Part shown: in pieces, positions 38,008-51,600 of the stretch | Numbering within the stretch: position 1 is the stretch's first letter | How the letters are laid out: each line of letters begins with the position of its first letter | Assembly: GCA_024305405.1 (NCBI GenBank) | Contig: JAKNDB010000068.1 | Coordinates: 8,603,501-8,667,500 of the forward strand | Length of the DNA stretch: 64,000 nt | Source of the DNA: Dirofilaria immitis | Lineage: Eukaryota > Nematoda > Chromadorea > Rhabditida > Onchocercidae | Direction: 5' to 3' | Made by a program: the position numbers and the translations under genes | The notes under the pieces: model-generated | Told to the model about the DNA's origin: nothing | The model's input: only the letters and a program-made list of their open reading frames with translations | Database searches by the model: none

Positions 38008-40268
38008 ATTTCATTCATTTCGTTTTATCTGAAAACATATGAAAATTTGCCATACCTGATAGTTATTATGGCAACTTTTGAGTAAAGCACATTTCGATTA
38101 GTACTATCTTTACGTTGAACATTCCTTTCTACCATTCTGACATATCAGGCAATGCTGAAATATACCTCCTAGTTGTTTACTTCACTACAAACAGATGGAT
38201 AAATTAAATATTTATGAAAGGTTATTCTTCTTAATCGACTAATTGTCCGTCATTTTTAAATTTTCACAAGTTCAAGATTGAGGCCAAGTCAAATTGAATC
38301 CTTGTTTCCGACACACGTTGACCCATTAGCTAAATAATAAAAGAATGATAGATACAACAATCAATTTTCTGTTCACTTGTAATAATAACACTTTCAGCTG
38401 CTACGTCGCGACGTCCCTTATGTAGCAGGAATCGAAGAATTTAGAGAAGCATTGTGCGAAATATACTTTTATGTACCTTTTATCACAGAATATTTGTTAT
38501 TGCTCACTGTCTCTCGAATGCATGAAGAGAGATCATCAATAATCTATCACAACATCATATTTATTCAACAACCTGAATAATACTTACTTTTAAAGACTAA
38601 TTTGAATCCGTTAGACTAATTTGAATCATTGTCATCCGTTTTCTTCTTCTTACCTCAATCTCAGCATAGCATTGTATTAGAAAATGTTGCTGTCAAAATA
38701 TCATCCACTCTAAACAAATCAACATAGAACATACATCGTTTTATCCGCTCATTTCTTTTTTCAATTAATTAATTACATACTCGATTCATTTTCAGTGAGC
38801 TTTTTCTGTCATCCTTTATTGCATAAATTAATCTATGAGAATGCTTACAGTTTAATTGGTGACAATGTTAAATCAATAACGAGCAATGAAAAAGAGCAAC
38901 AATAAAAAAAAAAACAGCAAAACGATTAACATCTTATCACAGCAGGGAAGAAGAGTCGAGAAGATGGAGGAACCCGAGACTGGCGCAGTTTAAGCTTCTT
39001 GCTGTCATTAGTGTCATTAGTGCTTGCTTATATCGGTTTCAACAGAGTGTCTTTCGAATATTCAGCGTTTTCATTCCCGTTGAATGTTGTTTTCCAATTA
39101 ACTGTGTGTTTCTCTCTGCTTCTTGCTTCAACTTTTCACTCTGTGGTGTACATACTGGAGAAGAAACTCATAACAAAAGAATCTGAAGTGAACTAACGCA
39201 GCTCCAAAAACTAAAATTTCATATTTCAATCTAGAAATCGGGAAAATAGGAGATAATGGATATGGAATTTTGGAAATTTTGGACGAATGAAGAAACAGTC
39301 TTTAAAATGATACGCAGTAGAATAAAAGATGTTTATAATCCTATTAGCAACGCCCTGTGACCTGGAGAATGACATGTCCAGATCTGATTGATTACAATCA
39401 CTGAAGAATGACAGGTCAAAATCTGATTGATTATAATGTGTTGAGCGACATCTTTCAATAATTGTAAGATTGACTTTTATAGAGATGAATTTCTTTCAAG
39501 GAATATGAAAATAATTTTGTATTACAGCATCCCTTGATCGTACCAAGATATATTTAATAATGCAAATATTTTGCTTATTTCCAATATGTTTATAAAATAT
39601 TTCGGTTATTCCACGCGTATTCCGTTGCAAATTTGCATTAAATAAACTTTAATCAGGAGCTTTTTTTGAATTTCAAGACAATTTAACCTAATTTCAGATA
39701 TTTCAAACTTAATTTTATGATTATTCACAGTTTTTTCTGATTAAATGATTCTCACCTAATGCCAATTAACAGTTCGTCTTTTCTGCGAAGGAAGGAACAT
39801 GTTCAATGCCACGAATAATTCTAGGGATTGGAAAAGAATTTTGTTTTATTTAGTTAAATAATTGGAATTTTCTCGAGTTTTGGGAGCGAAGATTCAGTAT
39901 GTGATAACCTACGACGAATGCATTCATTACATTTATATGAACAATTTATCAGCAAATACGATCATGATATAACAAAAACCGAAAAGGGAAACTACTTGAT
40001 ATTTTATTAAAAAGACTTAGGACTTAGAAAGACTAAATTTCTTTTCATCACATGCTATGACATAAGCAGATATCATGCATTCACGCTATGCTAGGAATGT
40101 AATCTTGCGATCGATCAACAAAATACAGAGCTATTTAAATTTCCATAACTGCAAAGATTTATACTTGAGCTTTTATATGCTATAAATTAGTTTGGAACAG
40201 TGCGCCTAAACTTACGAACATGTGAAAAACTTATCACTTGTCATAGAATTCAGTAATACAATTGTTGA
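38008..40268. other. Region between the two CX-module genes
   Basis: It holds the upstream region of CX gene A and the 3' side of CX gene B. A 65-codon frame at 38999-39196 is hydrophobic with no motif. A 39-base imperfect repeat is listed separately. Short direct repeats of gactaatttgaatc lie near 38597 and 38615. Confidence 0.5.
39366..39437 (+). repeat. Imperfect 39-bp tandem repeat
   Basis: agaatgacatgtccagatct at 39366 and agaatgacaggtcaaaatct at 39405 each continue into gattgattacaat or gattgattataat. Two copies with several differences, noncoding. Confidence 0.85.
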
Positions 40269-42712
40269 TCAATATAGCGATAATCGCAGATAATCACTTT
40301 GTTCTGAAGACACCGCAGCAGTTGCATTTGGCCTGAAATATAAAGAAATTTTTACATCTGCAATCTAAAACATATTTATTTATCTCTAGAAACAAATAAT
40401 GTCTTATGAATATTCTGCAAAATTTCAAAGCCTAGAAAAATTGAGAAATTTTATCAGTTCACCTTGTTTATTTTAATAATTTGCGGAAGCAGGACGTTTT
40501 GCATATACCGCTTGATGGAAGATAAATATCGAATGGATAAAGGCAAAGCAAGAAAGACAACAGTAACAGTATCATATCAGTAGAAAAACGGCACTAGTAA
40601 CACTAAGATACTGAAAAATTTTGACCATCAATAAACATTCAACTTAAACAGATAAACCCAATAAATTAATTAGCGACTATGCTGGATAATGCCAGAAGTA
40701 CAATTCTGTACTAACAAAGACATGGAAAGAACTTTACTGCTAAATTAAACTATAAAATTGCTCAAATTTTAAAATAATCAATAAACATACCTAACGAAAA
40801 TATTCGATGATGGTCTTTTGTGGTGAGCAGAATTACAACATTCGATGCCACAGCATACTTCAGTACCAATCATACAACTCCAGGTCAATGACTTCGGCCT
40901 TGAACCATCTTGGAATTGCACCTTGAAAAACGGAACTTGAATAATTCTTTTAAACTTAGGAATCAAAATATTCTCAGTTTAAATCATTCATCTAAAATTC
41001 AGAATTCCATGAAATAAGATATAGCATACTGTTTTAAAGAATTGCTCCAGCGTCATAGCGGTTGAGTTTTTGGATTCATCAGTATCTGGCATTGCAGTTG
41101 AATTTTCCTTGAAAAACATAAAGTGAAAAGAAAAAAACAAAAGCAAATTCGCCAATTCGCCAAATCTTATATATGCAATGTAGGAATTTTTAGATTTAAT
41201 TAGCAAGACCAGTTAATCGAATCTTAACGTTTCTTAACATTTTTAATCAAAAGATTTTATATAGTAGCTCAATTTTTTAATTCCGTTAAACCTGTAGTGC
41301 TTTCGCTATGTCACTGATCGGCATCGAACACATAAAATAACCATTTTTGGACCGGTAATTTCCTTCATCAAAATAGTAATTCTGACCATTTGATGTTCTT
41401 AGCGATTCCGAACCAGAATGGAGAATTGCCTAGAAGAGAAATAAAAACGCGATTTCAAGCACATTGAGCAAAAAGTGATGCAGGTATCAAATCTATAGCA
41501 GTTACCGTAAGCGATACCATAAGTGAAACTACCGCAAATAAAGCTGTATATAAGAAATGATTATGAAATAATGAAGATTCTATCTTCTTATGTACGTGCA
41601 ATATTGGAAAATGGCCTAAATTGTTAGCAGAAAAGAGAGTAAACAACAAACGTTGAAAATGTTGCTTTCAAAACATAATTAGATTAGTTCTACAAAGATT
41701 TGTGTGAAATGATACTCGATTCACTGGAATATTATGAGTTTCACGGTGGAAACTAGTTAACTTTTCGGATTCTAAAAAATGATATGTGCTGCTAGATGAC
41801 AACTTGCCTTTCCTAATTCAAACGTTGCTACACCTGCAACAGATCCAAGTAAACCACCAAGAACTGCTTTTTAAATGTTCCTGTGTTAGACGGCCTGAAA
41901 CTATTCAATGTTAAAGTCAATTAACTTGTAATTTGAAAGTTTTGATAAACAAAAAGAAAAAGATGGGGTTTTAGTAACTAATAAATATATTTTCATGCAT
42001 CTCAACCATCAATCCCTCTCCCCTGTATTGAAAAATCAGCGATCCGATGATCCGATGATCTAAAGAAAATTATTAATTTGATAAATTCCATGGAATTTTT
42101 TCTACTTTTGGATTTTTCCCGATTTTTTTAGTTTTAGAAAAGTTCAGTTCTTTTTCTTTTAAAAGTTTACTTCATTTTGCTGGAAACGAAACCTTCTTGC
42201 TGATGATGACCAGCAATAGGGTTGGAATAATAGCCTCCTGACTGCTGATGACCATTCAGGTTTGCACGATAATCATTTTGTTGTGAATGATAATTACTCT
42301 GTTGTGGATGATAATTCGTTTGCTGAGAATGAGAGCCTCTAGCTAATGAAGGACTGTTTATTCGAGGCTAAAAATAAAACGATAATTTACTCTGAAGAAC
42401 AATTTTTAAAAAAGAAAAAAAAAGGCATTGAATATTATGTGACAGATGAAGTATTAATTACTCAATGATTACACCAAAATAATAATAAAAAATTGGTATT
42501 TTAAGCTTTATAATATAGGAAACAATTGTAGTTAGCAAATATCATCAGGTTATCATCCTGAAATCAATAATGTATAAATTAATCCGAATGCTGACTACAT
42601 TCATTTTCATTCTTGCAGCGCTTGAACCACGGTTTACTCCTCCTCCGCCAACTTTACGCGCATTACCGATTTGTTGAGTAAGCAGTAATAAGAAGATGAT
42701 GACTTCATACAT
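40269..42712 (-). CDS. Secreted CX-module protein B (Gln/His-rich, frameshifted)
   Basis: Second CX-module paralogue. Exons: 42599-42712, 42171-42367, 41808-41894, 41292-41429, 41030-41108, 40791-40921, 40269-40332; all phases fit. Parts: signal peptide (M-Y-E-V-I-I-F-L-L-L-L-T-Q-Q); G-G-G-G; a Gln/His/Tyr/Asn-rich region with three near repeats (N-Y-H-P-Q-Q, N-Y-H-S-Q-Q and kin); hydrophobic G-G-L-L-G-S-V-A-G-V-A-T-F-E-L-G-K; then the CX module, Y-Y-F-D-E-G-N-Y, F-M-C-S-M-P-I, Q-F-Q-D-G-S-R-P-K-S-L-T-W-S-C and E-V-C-C-G-I-E-C-C. Compared with gene A, an extra Ser/Thr/Glu-rich exon (41030-41108) splits the module and the hydrophobic C-terminus is absent. One base is missing in T5 41868-41872, just before A-V-L-G-G. 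The intron after 41808 has a GC donor (AAG|gcaagt). Function unknown. Confidence 0.8.
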
Positions 42713-43207
42713 ATTGACCAAAACCGTTAATCTGAAAGATGTTAATTTCTAAGAAAGCAAATGATCCATATCTAATACAAGGAGTAGTGCTCATCAAATG
42801 ATATTTCTTACGATCGTTTAGAATTTTTTATCGCCTCAAGCAATTTCGTGTATTAATAAAATGGTAGAAACTTTAAAAATTAATCACTGCAATCAAAATT
42901 CTACCATAACCAGAATTATAAAAATTATAAGACATACGTCAAAAAGTGCTTCTTTCTAATTAGAATTAGAATTTTGATCGATTTTAAGAAAGTGTTATTT
43001 TTAAAATAAACATTTATATATTCCTAACAAATATATCATTCCTTTTTTTCTTATAAATTACAAAAGAAGACAATCAGGCATACAGCGATACATCAGACAA
43101 CATCGGTCATCTAAGCGGCAAATATGGTGAACTGAGTAAACGCATGACACTATGATAGAAATATTGATGAATCAACATCCTATAACGGAGCATCCAATCG
43201 TCCGACT

Positions 43208-43254
<47 letters not shown>

Positions 43255-46200
43255 TACACACACGCACATGTCATGTACATATTTAAGTATACAATAATAA
43301 AGGATGGAAATCAAAGATCAAATTTAAATTTATGCACGTTGTTTCTGGGATTTTAACTTTGAGAATGCAAATGAGTGGACAGAGCGCGCGAAAGCGTAGG
43401 ATTTAGGATTTTACAGGCTTGCACATTGGGGTGAATCTGCGAATAGAGACCTTTCCTTTGTTTTTGCATTTTACTGAGAAGTGGAGATTTCAGAAACGAC
43501 GAAAATTATTGTCGTAAGATTCAAGAACCGACTCCTTCTCAAACATTGCTCGAGGATTCTAATTGTATTGCTTCGTGAATGAATTTTCCACTTGCCATTT
43601 TGATTCGATGCTTATAGGAATTAAACTTTCAAACTTCTTGCGATTGCTTCAACCTCAAGTATTCTTTGCTTTTGTTTCTCGAATAGAACATGTTCTTTCG
43701 AAACTATGTTTTTATAGTATTTTTTCATTAGCGATTCTTGAACAGGAAGTAGGTTGATTGATTCTCTCCATCGACAAATGTCTTTAATTTGTCTGCAGAA
43801 TTATTTAAAATTAATTATACGGTCCCACTTTTTGAATTAACATTGTTCTCTTCATGTGAAAGTAAAAACGGTGGGGCTTTATTCCAGCGAAAGAGACAGG
43901 TATCTATAATAAATTTACTTCTTTTGCACTGATTTTTCTAAAATGAAATAAATATTGACCTTAAATTATGTTTTTACGTAAGAACGAATTCTCGCAATAA
44001 GTTTTTACATTCGTTTAAAATTTTTATGTAAAATTTGAGTAAGTATAAGCATTTGAATAGTACTATACTTTCATTATAACATCTATTTCATGATAAGAAA
44101 TGTAATAATCTTAAAATTTCGATAGATGAGGAATAAAAGTGAATGGTTAGGAAAATTTTTAATCTTATAAAACTCATTGTAAATTGTATAAATAAATAAG
44201 TTTACTAAAAATCGATAGACCTATATTGGCTGATATGAATAAAAGTTTCACTGAATGAATTATTAGAAATATAAAAACTTCTGAAGTTCATAGTGACAGC
44301 CCACTTCACGGTGTAAAAAGTCTTGCTACTAATAATACATACAGTAAAAATGTGAAATGCCATTTAGAATATGTAAATGGGTCTCGAATGTTGATGACGT
44401 TTCTCGCCACTGTTTTTTCTCGCGACAAGCAAAACTAATAGAAATTCATTTTTTTTTCTGAATACATAGTTAAATATTATTTAAGAAATATTAACTTAGT
44501 AATCTTGCGCAAATTGCCAAATTAGAAACAAGTATTTAGCAACATTTTTTTGAATCAATAATTTTTGTAATGGTAGTGGAAAATTTAGGAAAAACAAAAT
44601 TTTCGTTTTTCAAAACATGATTCATTCTTTAATGAGTGTAAGAAGAAAATGTGAAGTGTCGAAAATAAACGATGAAATTTTTATAACTGTTAAAATCGAA
44701 ACGCTGTGATATTATTATGGGCATTGGGATACGTAGCAATGGCATTATTACTATATGTATATACATATATTTGTTCAACTATGAATTTGCAATATTTGTA
44801 GAATGAAGGATAATCACGCACGAATAATGGCAATAAACAACAACTCGAAGTGTATCATTTCCTATAATAAGATTTACCAACAGTCCTTAACTTTCGAGAA
44901 TGAACACATTATTCTCAGATTTATATTATTGAGCGGTAATAAGTTATTTAGCCCAAAGCATTGCATAATAAAAGAACAAGGAAACTTACGTTAAATGTAG
45001 TTGAATATAATATTACATAGCGATATCTTAAATCTACGAAAAAATTGGTCTTTCATCTTTGATTTATAAACTAAGGACCGTAGAGAGTTATAAGACCATT
45101 AAAAAACTTGGATAATAATTAAAATTAACGAGATTCTTAAGATAATATGCACTGTGTGATAAGATAGGTAAAATAAACTAAGTGATAATTATATAATAAA
45201 GGCTTATAATTACATGATGAAAGCAGTATTGCAATAAACTCGGTATGAAAGTATGAAATTTGCATTGCATGCATGAATACAGGCGTATCATCCAATTTTT
45301 AAAATCTCGATCGTTACACTTGCAATTTTGCTAAGAAGAAATTGTCATAGCAACGATAAATGAAGAGATGAAGAGGAGAAAAGTGTGAGATATTCATCGT
45401 ATGACGAATTAAAAATTCAATAATAAGGTATAGTCCACAAAACCAGTTTTCATTTACCTACACGTAAATATGTGAATTAATTAATATAATACTTTTTCTG
45501 CGATTATGTGAAGTTACAAGTAAATTGCAAATATTTTTATTTTAGCATTACTCCTATTGTTTGTTTGTTTCAACATTTCTGAAAAATATATTTTAAAAAT
45601 AAATCTTTAAAAACTTTATCAATTATCAGTGTCTTATCGAGTTGAAAGCACTAAGCTTCTCTTTCATTTTCCAACGATAAATAACAAATGAAAACGCACT
45701 TTACAGTATCTTCTCTGTCCATATATGTTCAAAAGAGAAAACTTGCAAAAAATTTTTGATATGAAAAGTGATTGTCGCTGACTGTTCGGGTCGAAGGTCC
45801 GGAGAAAAATTCGATAATTTCAATATTCATTATATTTATTCTATTTGACGAGCAAATACCATTTTGTTTTTGTCAATTGTCATAAACTCAACAACAAAAA
45901 AAACGCTTCAAATTCTGAAGATATAATATTTTCTATAATAATCAAAAGATCCATTTTTTTTCAGTTAATTATATACATTGAACATTCATGAAACTTTCTA
46001 TTAAAATTTCAGGAAATACAATTTTCTTTTGTAATAAAAATCAATTAAATAGGAAAACTTTGTTTATATAAAAGAGGAACATTTTTTTAAAAGATGTTAA
46101 ATGGCTAATCACAGAAAATTTCCCGAAAAATTTTAATATTATATTGTTAAAACAGAAATAGAGTTAAATTAAGTAAAATAAAAGCTAAATTGCGTTGAAA

Positions 46201-46612
46201 CTGGAAAAAATGAATTCAATTTTGAACAAAAAGAGAAAATTCCACTCTTGTTATGAACAATATAAGTTCACAATTAAAAAACAAGCATATGGTGAAAATA
46301 GTGAAAATAGACAGATTTTTATTCATACAAAATAAGTATAGAATTATTTCTGATAGAAGTTATTAAATCTGTTCCTGTGATAGGAAAACTATGTAATATC
46401 CAAGATATCGTTATAAAATTGTAAAAGATTCCTTGAAATAAACAAAATAGTTTTTGCTAGGTGGTAGACAATAAGAGCAATAAAATCAGATAAATAAAAA
46501 TTATTCTTAATTAAACTTATCCATCACGGCATATTTTCTCCTTTATTCTCTCTAATTTTAGCAGTTTAAGAAATTGTATAAATTACAACCGATAATTTTT
46601 AATGATACAAAA
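42713..46612. other. Gene-poor AT-rich region with CA repeat
   Basis: Nearly 4 kb with no supported gene. It should carry the promoter of CX gene B on its left. Short frames at 43563-43757 and 44803-44994 have no motif. The only clear structure is the CA repeat at 43207. Confidence 0.55.
43207..43268. repeat. (CA)n microsatellite with interruptions
   Basis: About thirty AC/CA units broken by tata, ta and g near 43230-43264. Noncoding and probably polymorphic in length. Confidence 0.97.
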
Positions 46613-48671
46613 TCATGATCTCGGTTGTAGGGTATGCCAGTGGACAACAGGTCTCTTAGTATTTATCATTTCAAGCCATTGTTCCTGGTTATCATTACTC
46701 GTTATGAAATCATTGAGAGATGGAGAGCCAAGTTTTACTTCACCAATAAAATCATTTTTACTCATCTTGTCATAATCCCAAACACTAATAACCAAATGTA
46801 TTTTCTGAAAATTGCATATAAATAAAGAATAACAAAATAATTCCAGATAAAATTGTAAAATTGAAAATTGAAATTAGTGGCTCAGAAATTAATAATTAAT
46901 AATAGGCCGTCGTTGTAGCTTTCATCAATATATTATATTATTTATTGAAAATGTTTTGTTGAAAATAGCTTAAATTAAATCGAGATCAAACTCACTTCCA
47001 GTAATTCTTGTTCCACTTTGAACTGAAAACTTTCGTTATAATATGGATTTAGTGTTTTGTATTTTCGTGTTGTCTTTTTCTTCGATAACAACTTTCTTCC
47101 ATTATATAAATGCAATTTGATAAAGGGATCTAAAACAGAACGCAAAGACTAAAATAAAGTACGATCTAAAGCTGTTCTTCGTGTATCTTGTAAATTCTGA
47201 AATATTTTTTTCAGTGACCTGATAAACCTCCAACATCCATTTTCTTAAGATTCCGAGCTTCCATTATTGTCACAGTTAAAATCATTGTAGATGGCCGATA
47301 TCGTAAAGAGAAACAAAGATCACCCAGTCTTGATTCCTAAAGTATTATAGAATTTTCAAATTCATTTCAAAAATGTTTGCATAAAACAGTAGAAAATCTT
47401 TTTCTTTTTCTCATCTAAAGCATGCTATGCAGTCTGTAGTGATTTTTTCTGCAATTTAAATTATCATAAGGGAATATTTTTTTGAAAGACCTGTAACGAA
47501 TATTTGAACTGGAAACTCACTGAGCTAACTTCTTCTTCAGGTGGATTTAGTCGAGACCATTCTTCAACTGTAATACCAAAATCAATTTTTTCCAAAGGTA
47601 TCGACAGCTGTCCAATTCGATCATCCTTTCTTAATCGATCATAATCATATACGATCAATTGGAGTGTCTTACATTGAAGTTCCGTAAATGCTATCTATAA
47701 AAAAATATTTGCACAAGAAATATTCGCGGGAAAACATGGCTGCATAAGGTGTAGTGATTCAAAATCATTGTCATTTTTTTAAAAAAGGGAAAAATTTGTA
47801 GGAAAAAATATTAAAGAAAGGAATTATACTTACATTAAACGCGAACATTTCATTAAAAATTGGATTTAAACATTTTCGTTTAATTTTTGTTTCAAATTTT
47901 TGCTTTCCTTCTGGTAAGAGACATAGTTTCACATATGGATCTGACATTCCATTCCGATCCATTGCCGGCAATTCACTACATTCAAAAATTGTTACTGCTA
48001 GCTGAAATAAAAGATTTTAAACGAAAAATAATCACTTAAATGCGACGAAGAATAACTGAGCTTAAAGAATCATTACATTGACAGTAATGTCATGCATTTT
48101 TGAGAGAAATATTTGTAGTTTCGGTCTATGACGAAATCGGTTTCTAATATAATGAAGATTTACCTTGTTACTTCCAAAATCGTAGTCCAACTTGTAGTGA
48201 ATATTACCAAAAGGTGAATCGTCGAAAATTTTCGATAAAACGTTAGATTCTGCAAAAATTTCATGTGATATATTTGGCACTGGATCATTAGGAACTGTAT
48301 GTGTATTCGCCACAACACGCTGAAAATGATGATCAGAGATACTGTTTGAATAATAACATCCAAGGAATTATCAAAAATAGTACTTATTAAGCGAAAGGAT
48401 TGGACATAGAAGTGCAATTAGAAACAATTATTTGGATAGAAAAAACGAAGCATCTCTTACGATGTAAAAATTGGAAATGATAAAAATGAATTTTATGACT
48501 GAAATTTTTATTCATTTCATAAGATTGATAAAATTTTTAAACATCAAAAATATTTAGTATGATTATTTTTGCATTAAAATTAAAACTAACTGTTTTTGGT
48601 TTCGGTCGCTTGAAACAGTAAGCAAAGAATCGAAATATTGCTGAGCATGCCATCATGTTCGTCCACATCAT
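46613..48671 (-). CDS. Synaptotagmin (tandem C2 domains)
   Basis: Ca2+ and phospholipid-binding membrane protein of regulated exocytosis. Exons: 48591-48671, 48159-48318, 47834-48001, 47521-47694, 47219-47336, 46996-47129, 46613-46804; all phases match, no frame repair. The first exon encodes a hydrophobic segment ending C-F-K-R-P-K-P-K. C2[47 protein letters not shown]; the calcium-binding Asp residues are present. C2[48 protein letters not shown], and the family-typical end V-V-H-W-H-T-L-Q. The first ATG (48671) lies within the hydrophobic segment, and an in-frame stop precedes it, so an upstream exon is likely. Which synaptotagmin class it is cannot be settled by eye. Confidence 0.93.
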
Positions 48672-51600
48672 TAATGGTATAATAGTTAGGGAAAGTATTG
48701 CTTTTTGCAATTTTTATAAGTATTTCCTGTCCTCAGATAACGGCTCCGCAAAATACGGAAATCGCTTTTTTGTAATATAAATGAAAATAATACTGCTAAT
48801 ATATATTTGTCAGAAGCGAGAAAACGAAATCAAACTTTCTTCTGATTTATTTGCTTTAAATCTGTAGAAGGCTGTAAGAGTTTCGAAGATCCCCAGCATT
48901 TTATTTAATAATTAATTTCAGTTAAAATTTTCATCGACGTAATGTTGCAGTTACAAAACTATATAATCGCAGGTTTTATCACAAACATCTTTAATTGATT
49001 TAACATTGTCATTTGCAAATTTTGCGTGGATAAATTTAAAATTTTTGGGAAGCATGTTTAGAAGTATTAATTGTCATCCGAATTCGACCATTTTACCTTG
49101 CTTGAAAAATGAGTAATAATAAATCAGATCTTAAATTCTCCTTCCTGTTAATTAAAAGATTACAGCACAATATTTGGGCATTAGAACATTATGGAAATTA
49201 TTTAATTCTCTTACCTGCAAAGAATTTTTTTTAATTGATAAAATTTCTCAACATTTTCCACAAGAACAATTTTTGTCCAGATCTGACTTTAGCTAATTAA
49301 ACTGTTAAATATAAGTCTACTTCTAAAATTTCCACGATTCCAGTGAAATACGCATTAGCTTTCAGTAGAACGTGCCTAACCGGAGACAAATGTTTCTTGA
49401 AAATAGTTTAAAATGCAAAATGCAAAACCTTTAGAAATAATGTTGTAGTTATGGTGCAGTTTTAATGCACTGCAAGTTCGAATCATATATGTCAAAAATG
49501 TCCTGGCAAACTTTAAAATCATTACTGCCTAACAGTGATAATGAACGTTATTAAATTTCATAGCACACGAATTATATCATTATTACATAAAGAAAATTTA
49601 ATTACTCATTACTAATTTCATTGTCTCTCAAATTTTGAAATTTAATTCCAAATATAATCACTTGTTAGAAGTGTTGGTCAGCGAATATGAAAATGAAAAA
49701 ATAATTGACGAATCGCGGAAAATGATTGGCATTTAACAACAGCTTCAAGGTCTTATCGATTTTGATTTCGGCGAAAATTCCAGGTTTTGAAATAATGCAT
49801 AGTCAACGAAATCAGAAATATTGGAAATTTAGAATAGATGGTAGTAGTAAGGAAGAATATTAAACAGTAAATGTGAGAAGTAAAATTATGACAAAAACTA
49901 AGAGATATAAAAATAAAAATATTTATCCTGGGAACGAAAACTCAGATGTGGTTGTGAGGCGCAGTTTCCATATGCTTTCTGAAAAAATTCAGCAAATGAT
50001 ATGAATTCGAAAAATTCGCATCTACCAAAATTTTTTGATGTCATCAGCATTAATCTCTTTATAGAGATATCATGGAATATAAATTTTAAAGATATATTAA
50101 AAGTATGACAGAAGGAAATATGTGCATCGTTGGTATCATGAATTTGAAATCTCTTATCCAGCATTTTGCTTAACTTAATTCAATTTTTAAATAGCTTTTC
50201 AGCAAAATATGGTTAATTGAAAAACAATTGCATTGATATGGTTCGCTCACTTTTTAGATATTTGATGACAGATATTTAAAAATAAAAATATTATTTGGAA
50301 AACAATAAATTTCAATGGAAGGAGTATTAGTAGAAATATTGACAACTTTTAGTTTAACATTCTTAAGGTAATATCCATACTTTTATATGACCAGGAGGAT
50401 AACATATTTATACATATAACAAAACCAATTGAACGGTAATTCTCATAATTGTCCAGTTTAGTCACCGCAGCATGAAACATTCATTCAATACAAAAGAGCT
50501 ATTGTGTAAATTGCAGAAATGTCATCGACGATCTTGTTATAATCATCATAATTATAATATCTAAAGGGAATGTTTATAAGTGCCACCAAAATTTCGAATT
50601 CATACGATTTGGAATAAATCTAAGTGCATTAAAAATTGCTCGAGAATCAAGTACTGTCACTAATATAATTTGCTAATCAGAATTATGAAGGAATCCTTAC
50701 ATAGATTACTTAGTTTCAATATTAATCAAGATCTTACTGGGTACCAGTGATTCGAAGAATGGCTATATTATCGATTTAGCGAATGTCAAGAACCATGAAT
50801 TCTGATCTTTACCACTTGGACTTTTGATGAGAACAAAGGCATTATTCAATCAGAAAATGATGATAAAAATGATGAAAATATGAAAATAAAAATAAAAGAA
50901 TTCTCAATTGTTTTATTAATATACAAATTGAGTAAAGTAGGCAAGTTTTTGGATAGTGGCTTTTAAATTTAAAGTGGATGTTAAAAGTAATTTATCTTTT
51001 TGAGCCTACCCTTTACGATTAGTTATATTAGATTAGTCATATCGTTGTTGTCATTAATAATGACATTTTTTAAATAATGTTCTGTACAATAAAATTGAAG
51101 AAAATTGGGACAAGAGAAGTGTGAATGCTATCAGAAGTTGCTTGCTTTCGATATATATGAGAAACTGCTGAGTGCCTACTGCTAAATGTAAATAAATGCA
51201 ACTGTACAAATAAAAATAAAAATCTATCCCCTTCTAGCCTAATTTTTGTTGCAAAGATGTAAATGAAGTGGGGAGTAGAAAGACGATTTTATTTTTTCAT
51301 ACAATGATTTTTTTGTTTTCCGGGATAGTACATTCAGATAATTTTGTTCGCTACACTGAAGCATTCTTTTATTTGACTTATTAGTTGTAGTTTGCCAGCA
51401 GACGTTTAAGGCTCTTTTAAACTGCGATATTTTTCAGACAATATCTTACCTATTACTTTTTTAGTAAATGATTATTTCTAATATTTTAACAAAGTCAGAA
51501 TACGAATATAAATTTCTAGTAAATTCAACCTAAAGATGGATTACAAAAACGAATTTCGTCTGAAAATACATCAGAGAGGAGAGAGAAATAATTAGGAAAA

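Noticed and set aside
43200..43270. Regular repeat considered as a CRISPR array
   Set aside because: It is a simple CA microsatellite with no spacers, in an intron-containing eukaryotic genome.
49440..49510. Possible tRNA TΨC-like string near 49473
   Set aside because: No matching arms or acceptor stem could be paired around it.
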